Shown here in pieces: positions 1-7,430 of a stretch of DNA of 34,560 nt. The position numbers were made by a program, and so were the translations under genes. The stretch is from an uncultured Oscillospiraceae bacterium. Its GTDB lineage: Bacteria; Bacillota; Clostridia; Oscillospirales; Ruminococcaceae. The stretch's first letter is position 1; each line of letters opens with the position of its first letter. Location of the stretch: contig CAJTMU010000022.1 of NCBI GenBank assembly GCA_910577365.1, forward strand, positions 1 to 34,560, in the 5' to 3' direction. The notes beneath the pieces were generated by a model. It did no database searches, was not told the origin of the DNA, and saw only the letters and a list, made by a program, of their open reading frames with translations.

Positions 1-17
1 TACGAGCAGGGCGGCGG
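1..17 (+). repeat. Left arm of inverted repeat at inversion junction
   Basis: TACGAGCAGGGCGGCGG, the exact reverse complement of 1634-1650. It may extend left beyond the window. Confidence 0.8.
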
Positions 18-2079
18 GCTGAAAAACGGCTTTTCTGCGGCTGCGCATAGGTTTGTGATGAAGTATGACTGCTCAGGCATCATTCTTTCAAATTACTACA
101 CCGCGGATACCCCCGAGGCTTATGCGGAGTATCTGGGCAGCGGCTCGGGAATAGGGTATGAAAACTGGCTTTACGAAACAAACGAATATGTCTGCCGCAC
201 GCTGTCTGAGGTAGTGCGCGGAACGAACAACTCTACCGCAGTGGGACTGCTTATCTCGGATATGTGGGCGAATTATACCTCTAACGAGGAAGGCTCGGTG
301 ACTGCAGACAGCGTTCAGGCGCTGTATGACGGATTTTGCGATACAAAAAAGTATATTGAAAAAGGATATGCGGATTTTACTCTGGTAAAGGCTTACGGCT
401 CCACGGGAGATGGTTCGCTCAAATTTGACAGCGTAGTTTCATGGTGGTATAAGCTGGCTCAGAGCAGCGGAACAAAATTGTATGTGCTGCACCTTAACGA
501 GCGGATTGGTCAGTATAACGGCTGGTATGAGGATCAGCTTCTGCGGCAGCTGAGCACAATGGAGGATTATCCCGACATCGGAGGCAGCGCTTTCAATTCG
601 CTTGCGTCGCTTTCGGCAAACCCGCTCGGAAGTACCGATACACTGTTGAAATACTTCTCGGAGCAGATAAATCCTGATACCATTTTTGAGGATTTGGAGA
701 TGATATCTCCAACAGAGCTAAGCTATGTTACGTTTGATAATTCGGTCAAGTTTATGGGAACCTTTGATGAGAATTTCGGCGTGCTTTTCGACGGAAAGGA
801 AATAACACTTAACGAAGCGGGAAACTTCTTTATACAAAAAGACCTTGAGGTCGGCTGGAACAGCTTTGTTATCGAGCATAAGGGAAAGCGTTACGAATAC
901 TCGATAAAGCGTGACGTGGATGTGCTTCGCTCCATTGAGCAGACCTCGGATATAATCGTCGAGGGCGGAACGCAGCTTTCACTTGTGGCGACAGCGTACC
1001 GAGGGTCAAATGTGTCCGCAACCATCGGAGGGCAGACGATAAACCTTACCGAAAAGGGAAGCAGCGACGAGCTGGACGCAAACGGCTCATACGCGCAGTT
1101 TGTGGGATATTATAAGGTAGCCGAAGGCATCATAGGCGAAAAGCAGTATCTTGGAAACATTTCGTTTTATGCCGCTTACAGCGGTCTGGTGGAATATATG
1201 ACGGGCGGCAGCGTTACTATTGAGGCTAAGCCCGAGCCGCCCAAGCCAATAGAATCAGAAATAGCTGTTGACCAGTCCAGCGTAGGCTCGGGCGAGGTTG
1301 TGGGAACTATCTCGCCTGTGGTGTCCGACACCGAAACGGTGGAATATATACGGGTCACTAACAACTACACCGACGTTTACGACGCTCTTACAACGGGGGC
1401 TATACCCTCGCCGATGTTCTCGCAGCTCCCCGCGGGAACGCTGGATTACATAAAGAATTATTCGGGTGAATATATCATAACCACATCCGGAAAGCGCTTT
1501 GCAGCCTCAGACGTTACCACATTTACCGATACGGGTCTGGGTTACAACAGTCTTGTTGTAAAGGAGATAGGCAACAGCGGCGTAAAGAGCTTTATAAATC
1601 TGCATATGGACTATAAGCCAAGCTTTAACGTGACCGCCGCCCTGCTCGTAAACCCTATCCAACAGCAATCCCACGTCCAAGTCCACATAACAGTGCAAAC
1701 CCGCTTTCTGCGCCATTTCGCATGCGACAAAAAGCGCGTCATTTGTTCCCATGTCAAGATCGAACAGAGCTTCGCCGTCACTTTCCGATCTAATGATAAC
1801 CGCATTCATCTTAAGACCTATAAGCCCGATATAAAGCTCCGCAAGCTCTCCGCGCAGCTCACTCTCCGACACATCTGCATCAGCTGCAAAATCTACTCCA
1901 GGGGTTATTACCACGGCCCGCATACCGTTCTGCAAATAAACCATGCTCTCCGCGCGGGGAGCTTCCTCTTGTGCTTCGTTCGTTTGGGCAGTAAAATCAT
2001 TTTCTGCGGGCTGGGCATCCGCACTTATAGTACACATAAGCATTCCCGCTGCTATCAGCGCGGTAAGAAGACTTTTTAA
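1..2079 (+). CDS. Displaced C-terminal part of a secreted GHL10-like protein (partial; frame runs past an inversion junction)
   Basis: The frame is open from base 1, so the start is missing. Residues encoded up to about 1633 look like real protein: the second half of a GHL10/DUF187-type barrel (a CSGIILSNYYT strand, an LLISDMWANY strand), then beta-rich Ig-like stalk segments with a Pro-rich linker near 1230. After 1633 the frame reads through the antisense of the signal-peptide gene on the other strand, so the stretch 1634-2079 is not genuine coding sequence. The first six codons (YEQGGG) repeat codons 148-153 of the minus-strand piece, counting from its ATG at 2091, and the frames match. 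The natural protein therefore probably joins that N-terminus to this part. The true C-terminus, following SFNVTAALLV, is not in the window. Seen: open frame and repeat. Inferred: single parent gene. The exact catalytic role is unknown. Confidence 0.6.
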   Translation, partial: YEQGGGLKNGFSAAAHRFVMKYDCSGIILSNYYTADTPEAYAEYLGSGSGIGYENWLYETNEYVCRTLSEVVRGTNNSTAVGLLISDMWANYTSNEEGSVTADSVQALYDGFCDTKKYIEKGYADFTLVKAYGSTGDGSLKFDSVVSWWYKLAQSSGTKLYVLHLNERIGQYNGWYEDQLLRQLSTMEDYPDIGGSAFNSLASLSANPLGSTDTLLKYFSEQINPDTIFEDLEMISPTELSYVTFDNSVKFMGTFDENFGVLFDGKEITLNEAGNFFIQKDLEVGWNSFVIEHKGKRYEYSIKRDVDVLRSIEQTSDIIVEGGTQLSLVATAYRGSNVSATIGGQTINLTEKGSSDELDANGSYAQFVGYYKVAEGIIGEKQYLGNISFYAAYSGLVEYMTGGSVTIEAKPEPPKPIESEIAVDQSSVGSGEVVGTISPVVSDTETVEYIRVTNNYTDVYDALTTGAIPSPMFSQLPAGTLDYIKNYSGEYIITTSGKRFAASDVTTFTDTGLGYNSLVVKEIGNSGVKSFINLHMDYKPSFNVTAALLVNPIQQQSHVQVHITVQTRFLRHFACDKKRVICSHVKIEQSFAVTFRSNDNRIHLKTYKPDIKLRKLSAQLTLRHICISCKIYSRGYYHGPHTVLQINHALRAGSFLLCFVRLGSKIIFCGLGIRTYSTHKHSRCYQRGKKTF

Positions 2080-2091
2080 CAGCTTTTTCAT
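1507..2091 (-). CDS. N-terminal part of the same secreted GHL10-like protein, truncated by inversion
   Basis: This begins with a classical signal peptide (MKKLLKSLLTALIAAG, cleavage near the SADA residues). An upstream in-frame ATG exists at 2106, but the GGGGA ribosome site lies just after it and is well spaced for the ATG at 2091. From MRAVVITPGVDF onward it resembles the first strands of GHL10 barrels (VVIT, NAVIIRSESDGEALF, HCYVDLDV). The real similarity stops at 1634. The last 42 residues or so, to the stop at 1507, are antisense of the plus-strand part and are probably artificial or an inversion-state tail. It lies downstream of, and on the same strand as, the GHL10 lipoprotein gene, so the two may be tandem paralogues. 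In the arrangement given here it would yield a truncated exported protein of about 194 residues. Confidence 0.6.
   Translation of the reverse strand: MKKLLKSLLTALIAAGMLMCTISADAQPAENDFTAQTNEAQEEAPRAESMVYLQNGMRAVVITPGVDFAADADVSESELRGELAELYIGLIGLKMNAVIIRSESDGEALFDLDMGTNDALFVACEMAQKAGLHCYVDLDVGLLLDRVYEQGGGHVKAWLIVHMQIYKALYAAVAYLLYNKTVVTQTRIGKCGNV
1634..1650 (-). repeat. Right arm of inverted repeat at inversion junction
   Basis: CCGCCGCCCTGCTCGTA, the exact reverse complement of bases 1-17. Identity ends on the inner side after these 17 bases (T versus G at the next position). Confidence 0.8.
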
Positions 2092-2321
2092 TTTCATTTT
2101 CCCCATTTTTGTATTTATCTTTTTATTTTTAATGATTTTAAGTTCTGTTGACCCATATTGATTTATAATAATTTTTTAAACGGCACAAACGCTTTGTATG
2201 TGTGCCGACGCGACGCGATAACATCATTTCACTTTTCTTTAACGGAATCATTTTTTGATTTTGCAAAATAATAACGATGAGGTTCAGCTAAAACATTTGT
2301 TGGCAAAGCCGACGAATCAGC

Positions 2322-2468
2322 TTGTTAAAAGAGTTATTGCACCGCAATGTTGACGCAGGAAATTTTTTGCGAGAGCCTTAATGCACAACACGCAGCGAAG
2401 CGAAGTGCTGCGCATTAAGGCGGGTCGCGAAAAATTTTAAATTTAAATAATTCAGATTAGATCAACAC
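2322..2468 (-). repeat. Palindromic interspersed element, copy 1
   Basis: Read on the minus strand it matches copy 2 (5304-5450) almost base for base over about 147 bp. The ends are GTGTTGATCTAA and an AACTTTTT-like tail. The core is a long stem around CTTCGCTTCGCTGCG, flanked by AAATTT tracts and CGCGA motifs. Confidence 0.75.
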
Positions 2469-2482
2469 TTTGTATACAGTCT

Positions 2483-2513
2483 AAATATTCGTCGGCCTTG
2501 CCGACGAATATTT
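2483..2513 (-). terminator. Terminator-like hairpin after GHL10 lipoprotein gene
   Basis: A 14-bp perfect stem (AAATATTCGTCGGC with GCCGACGAATATTT, loop CTT) begins 31 bases after the stop codon of the gene ending at 2545. The T tract is weak. Confidence 0.6.
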
Positions 2514-2544
2514 TAAAAGTTCTGCGCACTTAAAGCAAAAATCG

Positions 2545-4161
2545 TTATCCTATCTCCCAACAGCTGCGGACAGCCGCAATCTCATCGTTTACCTTTTCCT
2601 TTACCCCCGCGTCGGGAGCGAAAACGCTCCGATAGCTGTAAAGGCAAACTCCCCCATAGGAGCGAAGCTCCAAAGCATACCTTATCTGCCTCGAGAGGAT
2701 ATTCTCATCCGTTATCCATTCAGTTTTGCCTGCGCCCGCCCAGACGTCCTCCAGACCCACCTTTGACACAGAAAGCCCTACTACAAGCGGTATCCCGCCC
2801 GACTGAGCCATATCGCTCCATTGGGAAGCGCACGTTTCATACGGCTGCGTGGAGTTATTGAATCCGTAATATATCTGCGGCATTACATAATCCAGATATC
2901 CGCGCTGTGAGCACCACTTTTTTACATCGGCGTACATCTGATTATAATTGTTCTCAACGCTTCCCTGACAGCTAACGCTGAAAAGCGCGCTGTTGTTGGC
3001 GGATTTTACCGCGCCGTAAATGCCGCTTACCAGCTTGTCGCAGTTCGCCAGTCTGAAAGCGGAAATAGTATCAAACCCGCTCTGTGAGAACGCCGCACTG
3101 TCAAACGAGAAATCAGTGGTGGGATAAAAATAATCGTCAATATGCAGCCCGTCAACATCATAGTTCGCGGCAATCTCAGCCGCGCCTTTCGCGATGTAAT
3201 TTATAACTTCGTCATAAGCGGGGTTAAGGTAATAATTACCGTTTACCGCCACTGCGCGTTTTCCGTCGGCAAAATCGTTTATTTTATATCCGCTCAGCGC
3301 CGAAAGCTCCTCAACAGAGCAGCAGCGCAAAGGATTTATCCACGCCTGAAAGGACAGACCGCGCCCATGCGCTTCTTCAATCATGACCTCCAGCGGATCA
3401 AAGCCGGCGTCCTTTCCAAGTGTTCCAGATGCGTATTTTGATGTGGGAAAAAGCTCAGACCTGTAATAAGCGTCGCCGTGTGAGCGTACATGAACATACA
3501 CTGTGTTCAGACCAAGCTCTGCGATATTGTCGTAAGCCGCGCCTATATTTTTCCTGAACGCGCTTTCCGACTGCCCCGTAAGCATTTCGGAAAGCTCTAT
3601 GTAGGATATCCATATTCCCTTTACTTCCGAAAAATTCAGCGTTTTGTAGCTGTTTGTTCCAATATCCGAAATGGGAGGATCCGGCGGCTCCTCAGTCGGT
3701 TCAGACGGAACAGTAGCAGCAGTAGTTTCGGGGACGGTGGTCTTTTCGGAAAAGGGTATGCTTTCGGAAACCTCAGGCGGCTTGGGAGGCTCGTCGACCT
3801 TCAGAGCTTCAGAGCTTTCCAAAGCGGGTTTGTGTGCTGACGCAGCAGATTCTGAAGTCACCAAAGTACTGCTCTGTGTTGCGACGGAAGACGTCTGAGG
3901 TACAGAATCCTCCTTATTTTCCACGTACTCTGAGGGCTTGGAATTTTGCGATACGGTCGGCTCTGATGCTGTGCTTTCGGATATGTATGCCGTTGTGTTA
4001 TTTGATAAATCGTTTGAGCTGTCCGAATATTCTGAGGAGCCCGATATGAGGTGTCCGCCCGCATCAACAATATTTATATCCGACCGCTCAGTATTCCCCG
4101 AAGAGCAGCCACTGAGAACGATTACCGCAGCGCATAGCAAAATTTTGACAGTTCTTTTCAT
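2545..4161 (-). CDS. Lipoprotein with GHL10 (DUF187) glycoside-hydrolase-like domain
   Basis: A 538-residue lipoprotein: lipobox LSGC with the modified Cys at residue 19, then a low-complexity Ser/Thr/Pro/Glu spacer (about 20-170), then a GHL10 barrel (about 177-510). Family marks are GIWISYIEL, LGLNTVYVHVRSHGDAYY, a GLSFQAWINP strand and DVDGLHIDDYFYP, whose acidic residues are the likely active-site pair. Known GHL10 proteins are surface or exported putative glycosidases with poorly defined substrates. The membrane anchor and long spacer suggest it acts at or just outside the cell wall. The start has an AGGGG ribosome site. It has its own promoter, divergent from the XRE regulator gene. It lies upstream of a second, split GHL10-like gene on the same strand. 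Confidence 0.88.
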   Translation of the reverse strand: MKRTVKILLCAAVIVLSGCSSGNTERSDINIVDAGGHLISGSSEYSDSSNDLSNNTTAYISESTASEPTVSQNSKPSEYVENKEDSVPQTSSVATQSSTLVTSESAASAHKPALESSEALKVDEPPKPPEVSESIPFSEKTTVPETTAATVPSEPTEEPPDPPISDIGTNSYKTLNFSEVKGIWISYIELSEMLTGQSESAFRKNIGAAYDNIAELGLNTVYVHVRSHGDAYYRSELFPTSKYASGTLGKDAGFDPLEVMIEEAHGRGLSFQAWINPLRCCSVEELSALSGYKINDFADGKRAVAVNGNYYLNPAYDEVINYIAKGAAEIAANYDVDGLHIDDYFYPTTDFSFDSAAFSQSGFDTISAFRLANCDKLVSGIYGAVKSANNSALFSVSCQGSVENNYNQMYADVKKWCSQRGYLDYVMPQIYYGFNNSTQPYETCASQWSDMAQSGGIPLVVGLSVSKVGLEDVWAGAGKTEWITDENILSRQIRYALELRSYGGVCLYSYRSVFAPDAGVKEKVNDEIAAVRSCWEIG

Positions 4162-4199
4162 AATTTTCCCCTGATATAACTTACCTTACAATTAAATAC

Positions 4200-4228
4200 A
4201 GTATAACAGAAAAATCCCCAAAAGTCAA
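4200..4228 (-). promoter_or_regulatory. Sigma-A promoter for GHL10 lipoprotein
   Basis: On the minus strand, TTGACT (4228-4223), a 17-bp spacer and TATACT (4205-4200), giving a leader of about 33 nt before the ATG at 4161. Confidence 0.75.
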
Positions 4229-4337
4229 GGGCTGAACCGCCTTTTTTCCAAAAACTGCAGGCCGCGCTTCGGTTAAATAAAACAAATCTTACAACTTTAT
4301 GTTTAAAAAACAGTGCTTAATTTAAACCGATTGTATA

Positions 4338-4366
4338 TTGTTTAATTTGAATATTTGTATTATAAT
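4338..4366 (+). promoter_or_regulatory. Sigma-A promoter for XRE regulator
   Basis: TTGTTT, a 17-bp spacer and a consensus TATAAT at 4361-4366. The -10 box overlaps an in-frame TTG at 4366, which rules that codon out as a start and supports ATG 4390. Confidence 0.7.
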
Positions 4367-4389
4367 TGATAAAGAAAGGAGCGATTTTA

Positions 4390-5283
4390 ATGGCAAATAT
4401 CATTATTGACAGACAGATCTCAAAGCTGAGAAAGAAAAAGGGGGTGACTCAGGAACAGCTTGCTGAAGTACTAAGCGTAACAAGTCAGGCTGTGTCAAAA
4501 TGGGAGTCCGCACAGTGCTGTCCCGATATCAGTCTGCTGCCGGAAATCGCGGTATTCTTTAATGTTACCGTAGATGAGCTTCTGGGCGTATCCTTGGTAA
4601 AAGATGAAAATACCGCGCACCTTGCCGAACACCTTATCGAAATGTCTGTTGTCTCATGGAAAGAAGGATTGCTGTCGCTTGTTGAATACGCTAAGCAGGC
4701 GGTACACTTTCCGTTTTTAAAAACCGCAGTCGAAATCACTGTAACAGAGGGGCATGAATATGAATCAGCCATGCAAATTCTTGAAGCCGCGGCGGGAGAC
4801 GACCGAACATCACGGCTTATCTCCGATTGTATGCTGCTGATAATTAAGGGAACCCACACCGCCGCTATTATAAAAATACTTGAAAACAGACTTTCAGTAC
4901 AGGAGGTTACGTTTTTAAAACTTAAAAGACCTGACCTATTTCCGACAAAGGAAGATTTTTTTAACAGCATAAAGGGCAAAAAGCCCATGTCGGAAAAAAC
5001 TGTTGTTCTTGAAAAAATTATTCCGCTTACGGGCGAACTGGCGAAAACAAAGTTATTCTTTTCGGTAACCGACGAACTTTTTTCGGCTCTTTACGGCGCG
5101 TCCGAACAAGTGGTAAAATCCGTGATAAACGCGCTTCTTGACCAAAGCTGTGTTTTTCATATCGCATGGGATTTTAAGCTGGTTTCCCGTATGCCAGAGG
5201 AAAAAGTTATCAAGTGCCAGTGGAGCGTATATGATAAAATCAATAATATGCTTGGAATAAAAAACAGCAAAGCGGACGGTTGA
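4390..5283 (+). CDS. XRE-family transcriptional regulator
   Basis: A 297-residue protein with an N-terminal helix-turn-helix of the Cro/CI (XRE) type at about residues 5-62 (ISKLRKKKGVTQEQLAEVL, then TSQAVSKWES and PDISLLPEIAVFFNVTVDELLG). This is the form common in Firmicutes regulators. The remaining 230 or so residues are mostly helical and I do not recognise a sensor domain in them. The start at 4390 is set by AAAGGAG at 4375-4381. The gene is monocistronic, divergent from the GHL10 lipoprotein gene and convergent with the ABC exporter, and ends in a hairpin terminator. It may control the lipoprotein gene through the shared divergent region. That is inference from position only. Confidence 0.88.
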   Translation: MANIIIDRQISKLRKKKGVTQEQLAEVLSVTSQAVSKWESAQCCPDISLLPEIAVFFNVTVDELLGVSLVKDENTAHLAEHLIEMSVVSWKEGLLSLVEYAKQAVHFPFLKTAVEITVTEGHEYESAMQILEAAAGDDRTSRLISDCMLLIIKGTHTAAIIKILENRLSVQEVTFLKLKRPDLFPTKEDFFNSIKGKKPMSEKTVVLEKIIPLTGELAKTKLFFSVTDELFSALYGASEQVVKSVINALLDQSCVFHIAWDFKLVSRMPEEKVIKCQWSVYDKINNMLGIKNSKADG

Positions 5284-5303
5284 AATCTCCCTCAGACTAT
5301 ACG

Positions 5304-5450
5304 GTGTTGATCTAAGCTGAATTATTTAAATTTGAAATTTCCCGCGACCCACCTGAATTTACAACACTTCGCTTCGCTGCGTGTTGTAAATTCAGGTTCT
5401 CGCGAAAAATTTCCTGCGTCAACATTGCGTTGCAATAACTTTTTCTACAA
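5304..5450 (+). repeat. Palindromic interspersed element, copy 2
   Basis: Reference copy. It has outer AAATTT tracts with CCCGCGA and TCGCGAAAAATTT, and an inner long hairpin whose arms are CCTGAATTTACAACAC and GTGTTGTAAATTCAGG around CTTCGCTTCGCTGC. The right end is AACTTTTTCTACAA. It lies between the XRE stop codon and its terminator. Confidence 0.8.
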
Positions 5451-5453
5451 ACT

Positions 5454-5479
5454 AAGCGGACGGCTGATACCGTCCGCTT
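5454..5479. terminator. Bidirectional terminator between XRE gene and ABC exporter
   Basis: Stem AAGCGGACGG / CCGTCCGCTT with loop CTGATA, followed by an AT-rich tail. The arm AGCGGACGG also occurs at the 3' end of the XRE coding sequence, on the other side of the repeat. Confidence 0.7.
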
Positions 5480-5483
5480 ATAT

Positions 5484-7430
5484 TTATTCAAGCTCAAATG
5501 CGCCTGTATAAAGCTTGTAGTACTGTCCTTTCTCGGAAATAAGTTTTTCATGGCTTCCGCGCTCGATAATTCGCCCATGGTCAAGCACCATAATAACGTC
5601 GGAGTTTTTGACCGTTGACAGCCTGTGCGCAATAACGAAAACCGTGCGTCCCTCCATAAGAGCGTCCATGCCGCGCTGCACTATTGCCTCGGTGTGCGTG
5701 TCGATGGAAGACGTCGCTTCGTCAAGTATCATTACGGGCGGATCCGCAACCGCAGCGCGGGCTATCGAGATAAGCTGGCGCTGTCCCTGTGACAGTCCGC
5801 TTCCGTCGCCGCTCAATACCGTATTGTAGCCCTCGGGAAGCATTCTTATAAAGCCGTCCGCATTTGCGAGCTTTGCCGCCGCAATGCATTCCTCGTCCGT
5901 TGCGTCGGGCTTTCCGTAGCGCAGATTATCCATTACCGTGCCTGTGAACAGGTTTACGTCCTGAAGTACCACGCCGAGTGAACGCCGCAAATCGTCCTTT
6001 TTGATTTTATTTATGTTTATGCCGTCATAGCGTATTTTTCCGTCCGCGATATCGTAAAAGCGGTTTATAAGATTTGTTATCGTAGTTTTTCCCGCGCCCG
6101 TAGCGCCCACAAAAGCCACCTTCTGACCCGGCTGCGCATACACGTCAATATTGTGCAGTACGGTCTTGTCGGGAGTATATCCGAAATCCACGTCGTCCAG
6201 CACTATATCGCCTTTAAGCTCGGTATATGTTACGGAGCCGTCAGCAGTGTGCGGGTGCTTCCACGCCCAAAGATGGGTGCGTTCCGGCGTTTCGGTAAGC
6301 TGACCGTTTTCATATTTCGCGTTTACTAAGGTAACATATCCGTCGTCGGTCTCTGATTTCTCGTCAAGCAGTGTGAAGATACGCTCTGCGCCCGCCATAG
6401 CCATCGCCACTGAGTTCAGCTGCTGTGATACCTGCCCGATAGGACCGATAAAGCTTCTGGACAATTGCAGAAAAGACGCGACCGCTCCCAGCGTAAGCAC
6501 TCCTACTGAAAAGCAGGCGATATTTGCCGCGCCGTTTATGGTGAGTATTCCGCCCACCACCGCAATTATGACGTACAGCACATAGCCCATACAATTGTTT
6601 ACCGGCATAAGCACGTTGGCATAGGCATTGGCAAGACAATTGTCCTCGCTGAGACTGATATTTTTCTCATCGAAGCCCGCCTTTGCCTTATCCTCATGGC
6701 AGAAAACCTTAACGACGCGCTGACCGTTTATCATTTCCTCAATATAGCCGTTTATATCGCCGAGCGACTTCTGCTGGCGCATGAAATACGTACCGGAGCG
6801 CGAAGCGATCTTACCCGTGGTAAAAAACATTACACCAAGAAACGCCACAACTATGAGCGTAAGCCATATCGAAATGCTGAGCATGGAAGCGAAAACCGAA
6901 ACGATTGTGACCAGCGAAGCGAGCACCTGCGGAAGCGTCTGTGAAATCATCTGGCGGAGCGCGTCGGTGTCGTTGGTGTAGTAGCTCATAACATCGCCGT
7001 GTGTATGCGTGTCAAAGTATTTTATGGGAAGCGTTTGCATATGCCCGAACATTTCGTCGCGAATGTTTTTCAGTACTCCCTGAGAAACGTTTGCCATTAG
7101 GCGGTTATAGCCAAGGGTGCATACTATGCCCACAAGGAACAGCGCTATCATTCCAATGATAGCTGACAGCAGTCCCGAAAAATCGGGATTTTCCACGCCT
7201 ATAAGAGGCATAATATAATCGTCTATAAGCGTTTTTATGAACAGCGAAGCCGCAACGCTCGCAATGCTGCTGACCACAATGCATATTGCAACAAGTATGA
7301 GCTGTGCCTTAAATGGCTTCATATACCCAAATATGCGCCCCATTATTTTCACATCAAGCTTAAAAGGGGGCTTTTTCCGCATATGGGCAGGCTCCCGTTC
7401 TATCGGTGTTTTTTTATCGGTTTTACTCAT
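5484..7430 (-). CDS. ABC exporter half-transporter, consensus-site subunit
   Basis: A 648-residue ABC type I exporter with six membrane helices in the first 330 residues or so, then a nucleotide-binding domain: Walker A GATGAGKTT, Walker B VMILDEATSS with the catalytic Glu, and H-loop VIAHR. Its signature is LSQGQ instead of LSGGQ. This complements the partner encoded just upstream, which has a normal signature but a defective Walker B. That is the pattern of heterodimeric multidrug-type exporters with one degenerate ATP site. The start at 7430 overlaps the partner's stop by 8 bases (ATGAGTAA) and has a GGGAGG ribosome site, so translation is coupled. A longer in-frame start at 7490 lies inside the partner and is unlikely. 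There is an insertion of about 40 residues (near HLWAWKHP) before the ATPase domain. Confidence 0.92.
   Translation of the reverse strand: MSKTDKKTPIEREPAHMRKKPPFKLDVKIMGRIFGYMKPFKAQLILVAICIVVSSIASVAASLFIKTLIDDYIMPLIGVENPDFSGLLSAIIGMIALFLVGIVCTLGYNRLMANVSQGVLKNIRDEMFGHMQTLPIKYFDTHTHGDVMSYYTNDTDALRQMISQTLPQVLASLVTIVSVFASMLSISIWLTLIVVAFLGVMFFTTGKIASRSGTYFMRQQKSLGDINGYIEEMINGQRVVKVFCHEDKAKAGFDEKNISLSEDNCLANAYANVLMPVNNCMGYVLYVIIAVVGGILTINGAANIACFSVGVLTLGAVASFLQLSRSFIGPIGQVSQQLNSVAMAMAGAERIFTLLDEKSETDDGYVTLVNAKYENGQLTETPERTHLWAWKHPHTADGSVTYTELKGDIVLDDVDFGYTPDKTVLHNIDVYAQPGQKVAFVGATGAGKTTITNLINRFYDIADGKIRYDGININKIKKDDLRRSLGVVLQDVNLFTGTVMDNLRYGKPDATDEECIAAAKLANADGFIRMLPEGYNTVLSGDGSGLSQGQRQLISIARAAVADPPVMILDEATSSIDTHTEAIVQRGMDALMEGRTVFVIAHRLSTVKNSDVIMVLDHGRIIERGSHEKLISEKGQYYKLYTGAFELE

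Larger units (their letters stand above)
1..1650. other. Candidate intragenic inversion segment (or fold-back chimera)
   Basis: The segment is bounded by a 17-bp inverted repeat at 1-17 and 1634-1650. Reversing it places codon TAC at base 1 directly after the minus-strand codon ending at 1651, in frame. This gives one continuous protein of at least 697 residues with a signal peptide. Both repeat copies encode plausible protein (YEQGGG in one, TAALLV in the other). The window begins exactly inside the left repeat, so its full length and the left flank are unknown. No recombinase gene is visible nearby. Confidence 0.6.
2107..2544. other. Intergenic region between the two GHL10-type genes
   Basis: It holds a terminator hairpin (2483-2513), a well-preserved copy of the palindromic repeat (2322-2468), a second hairpin with almost the same stem (about 2297-2316), and a 7-bp inverted repeat CGGCACA/TGTGCCG at 2181-2207 in the leader of the downstream gene. 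No open frame of interest is seen. Confidence 0.6.
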
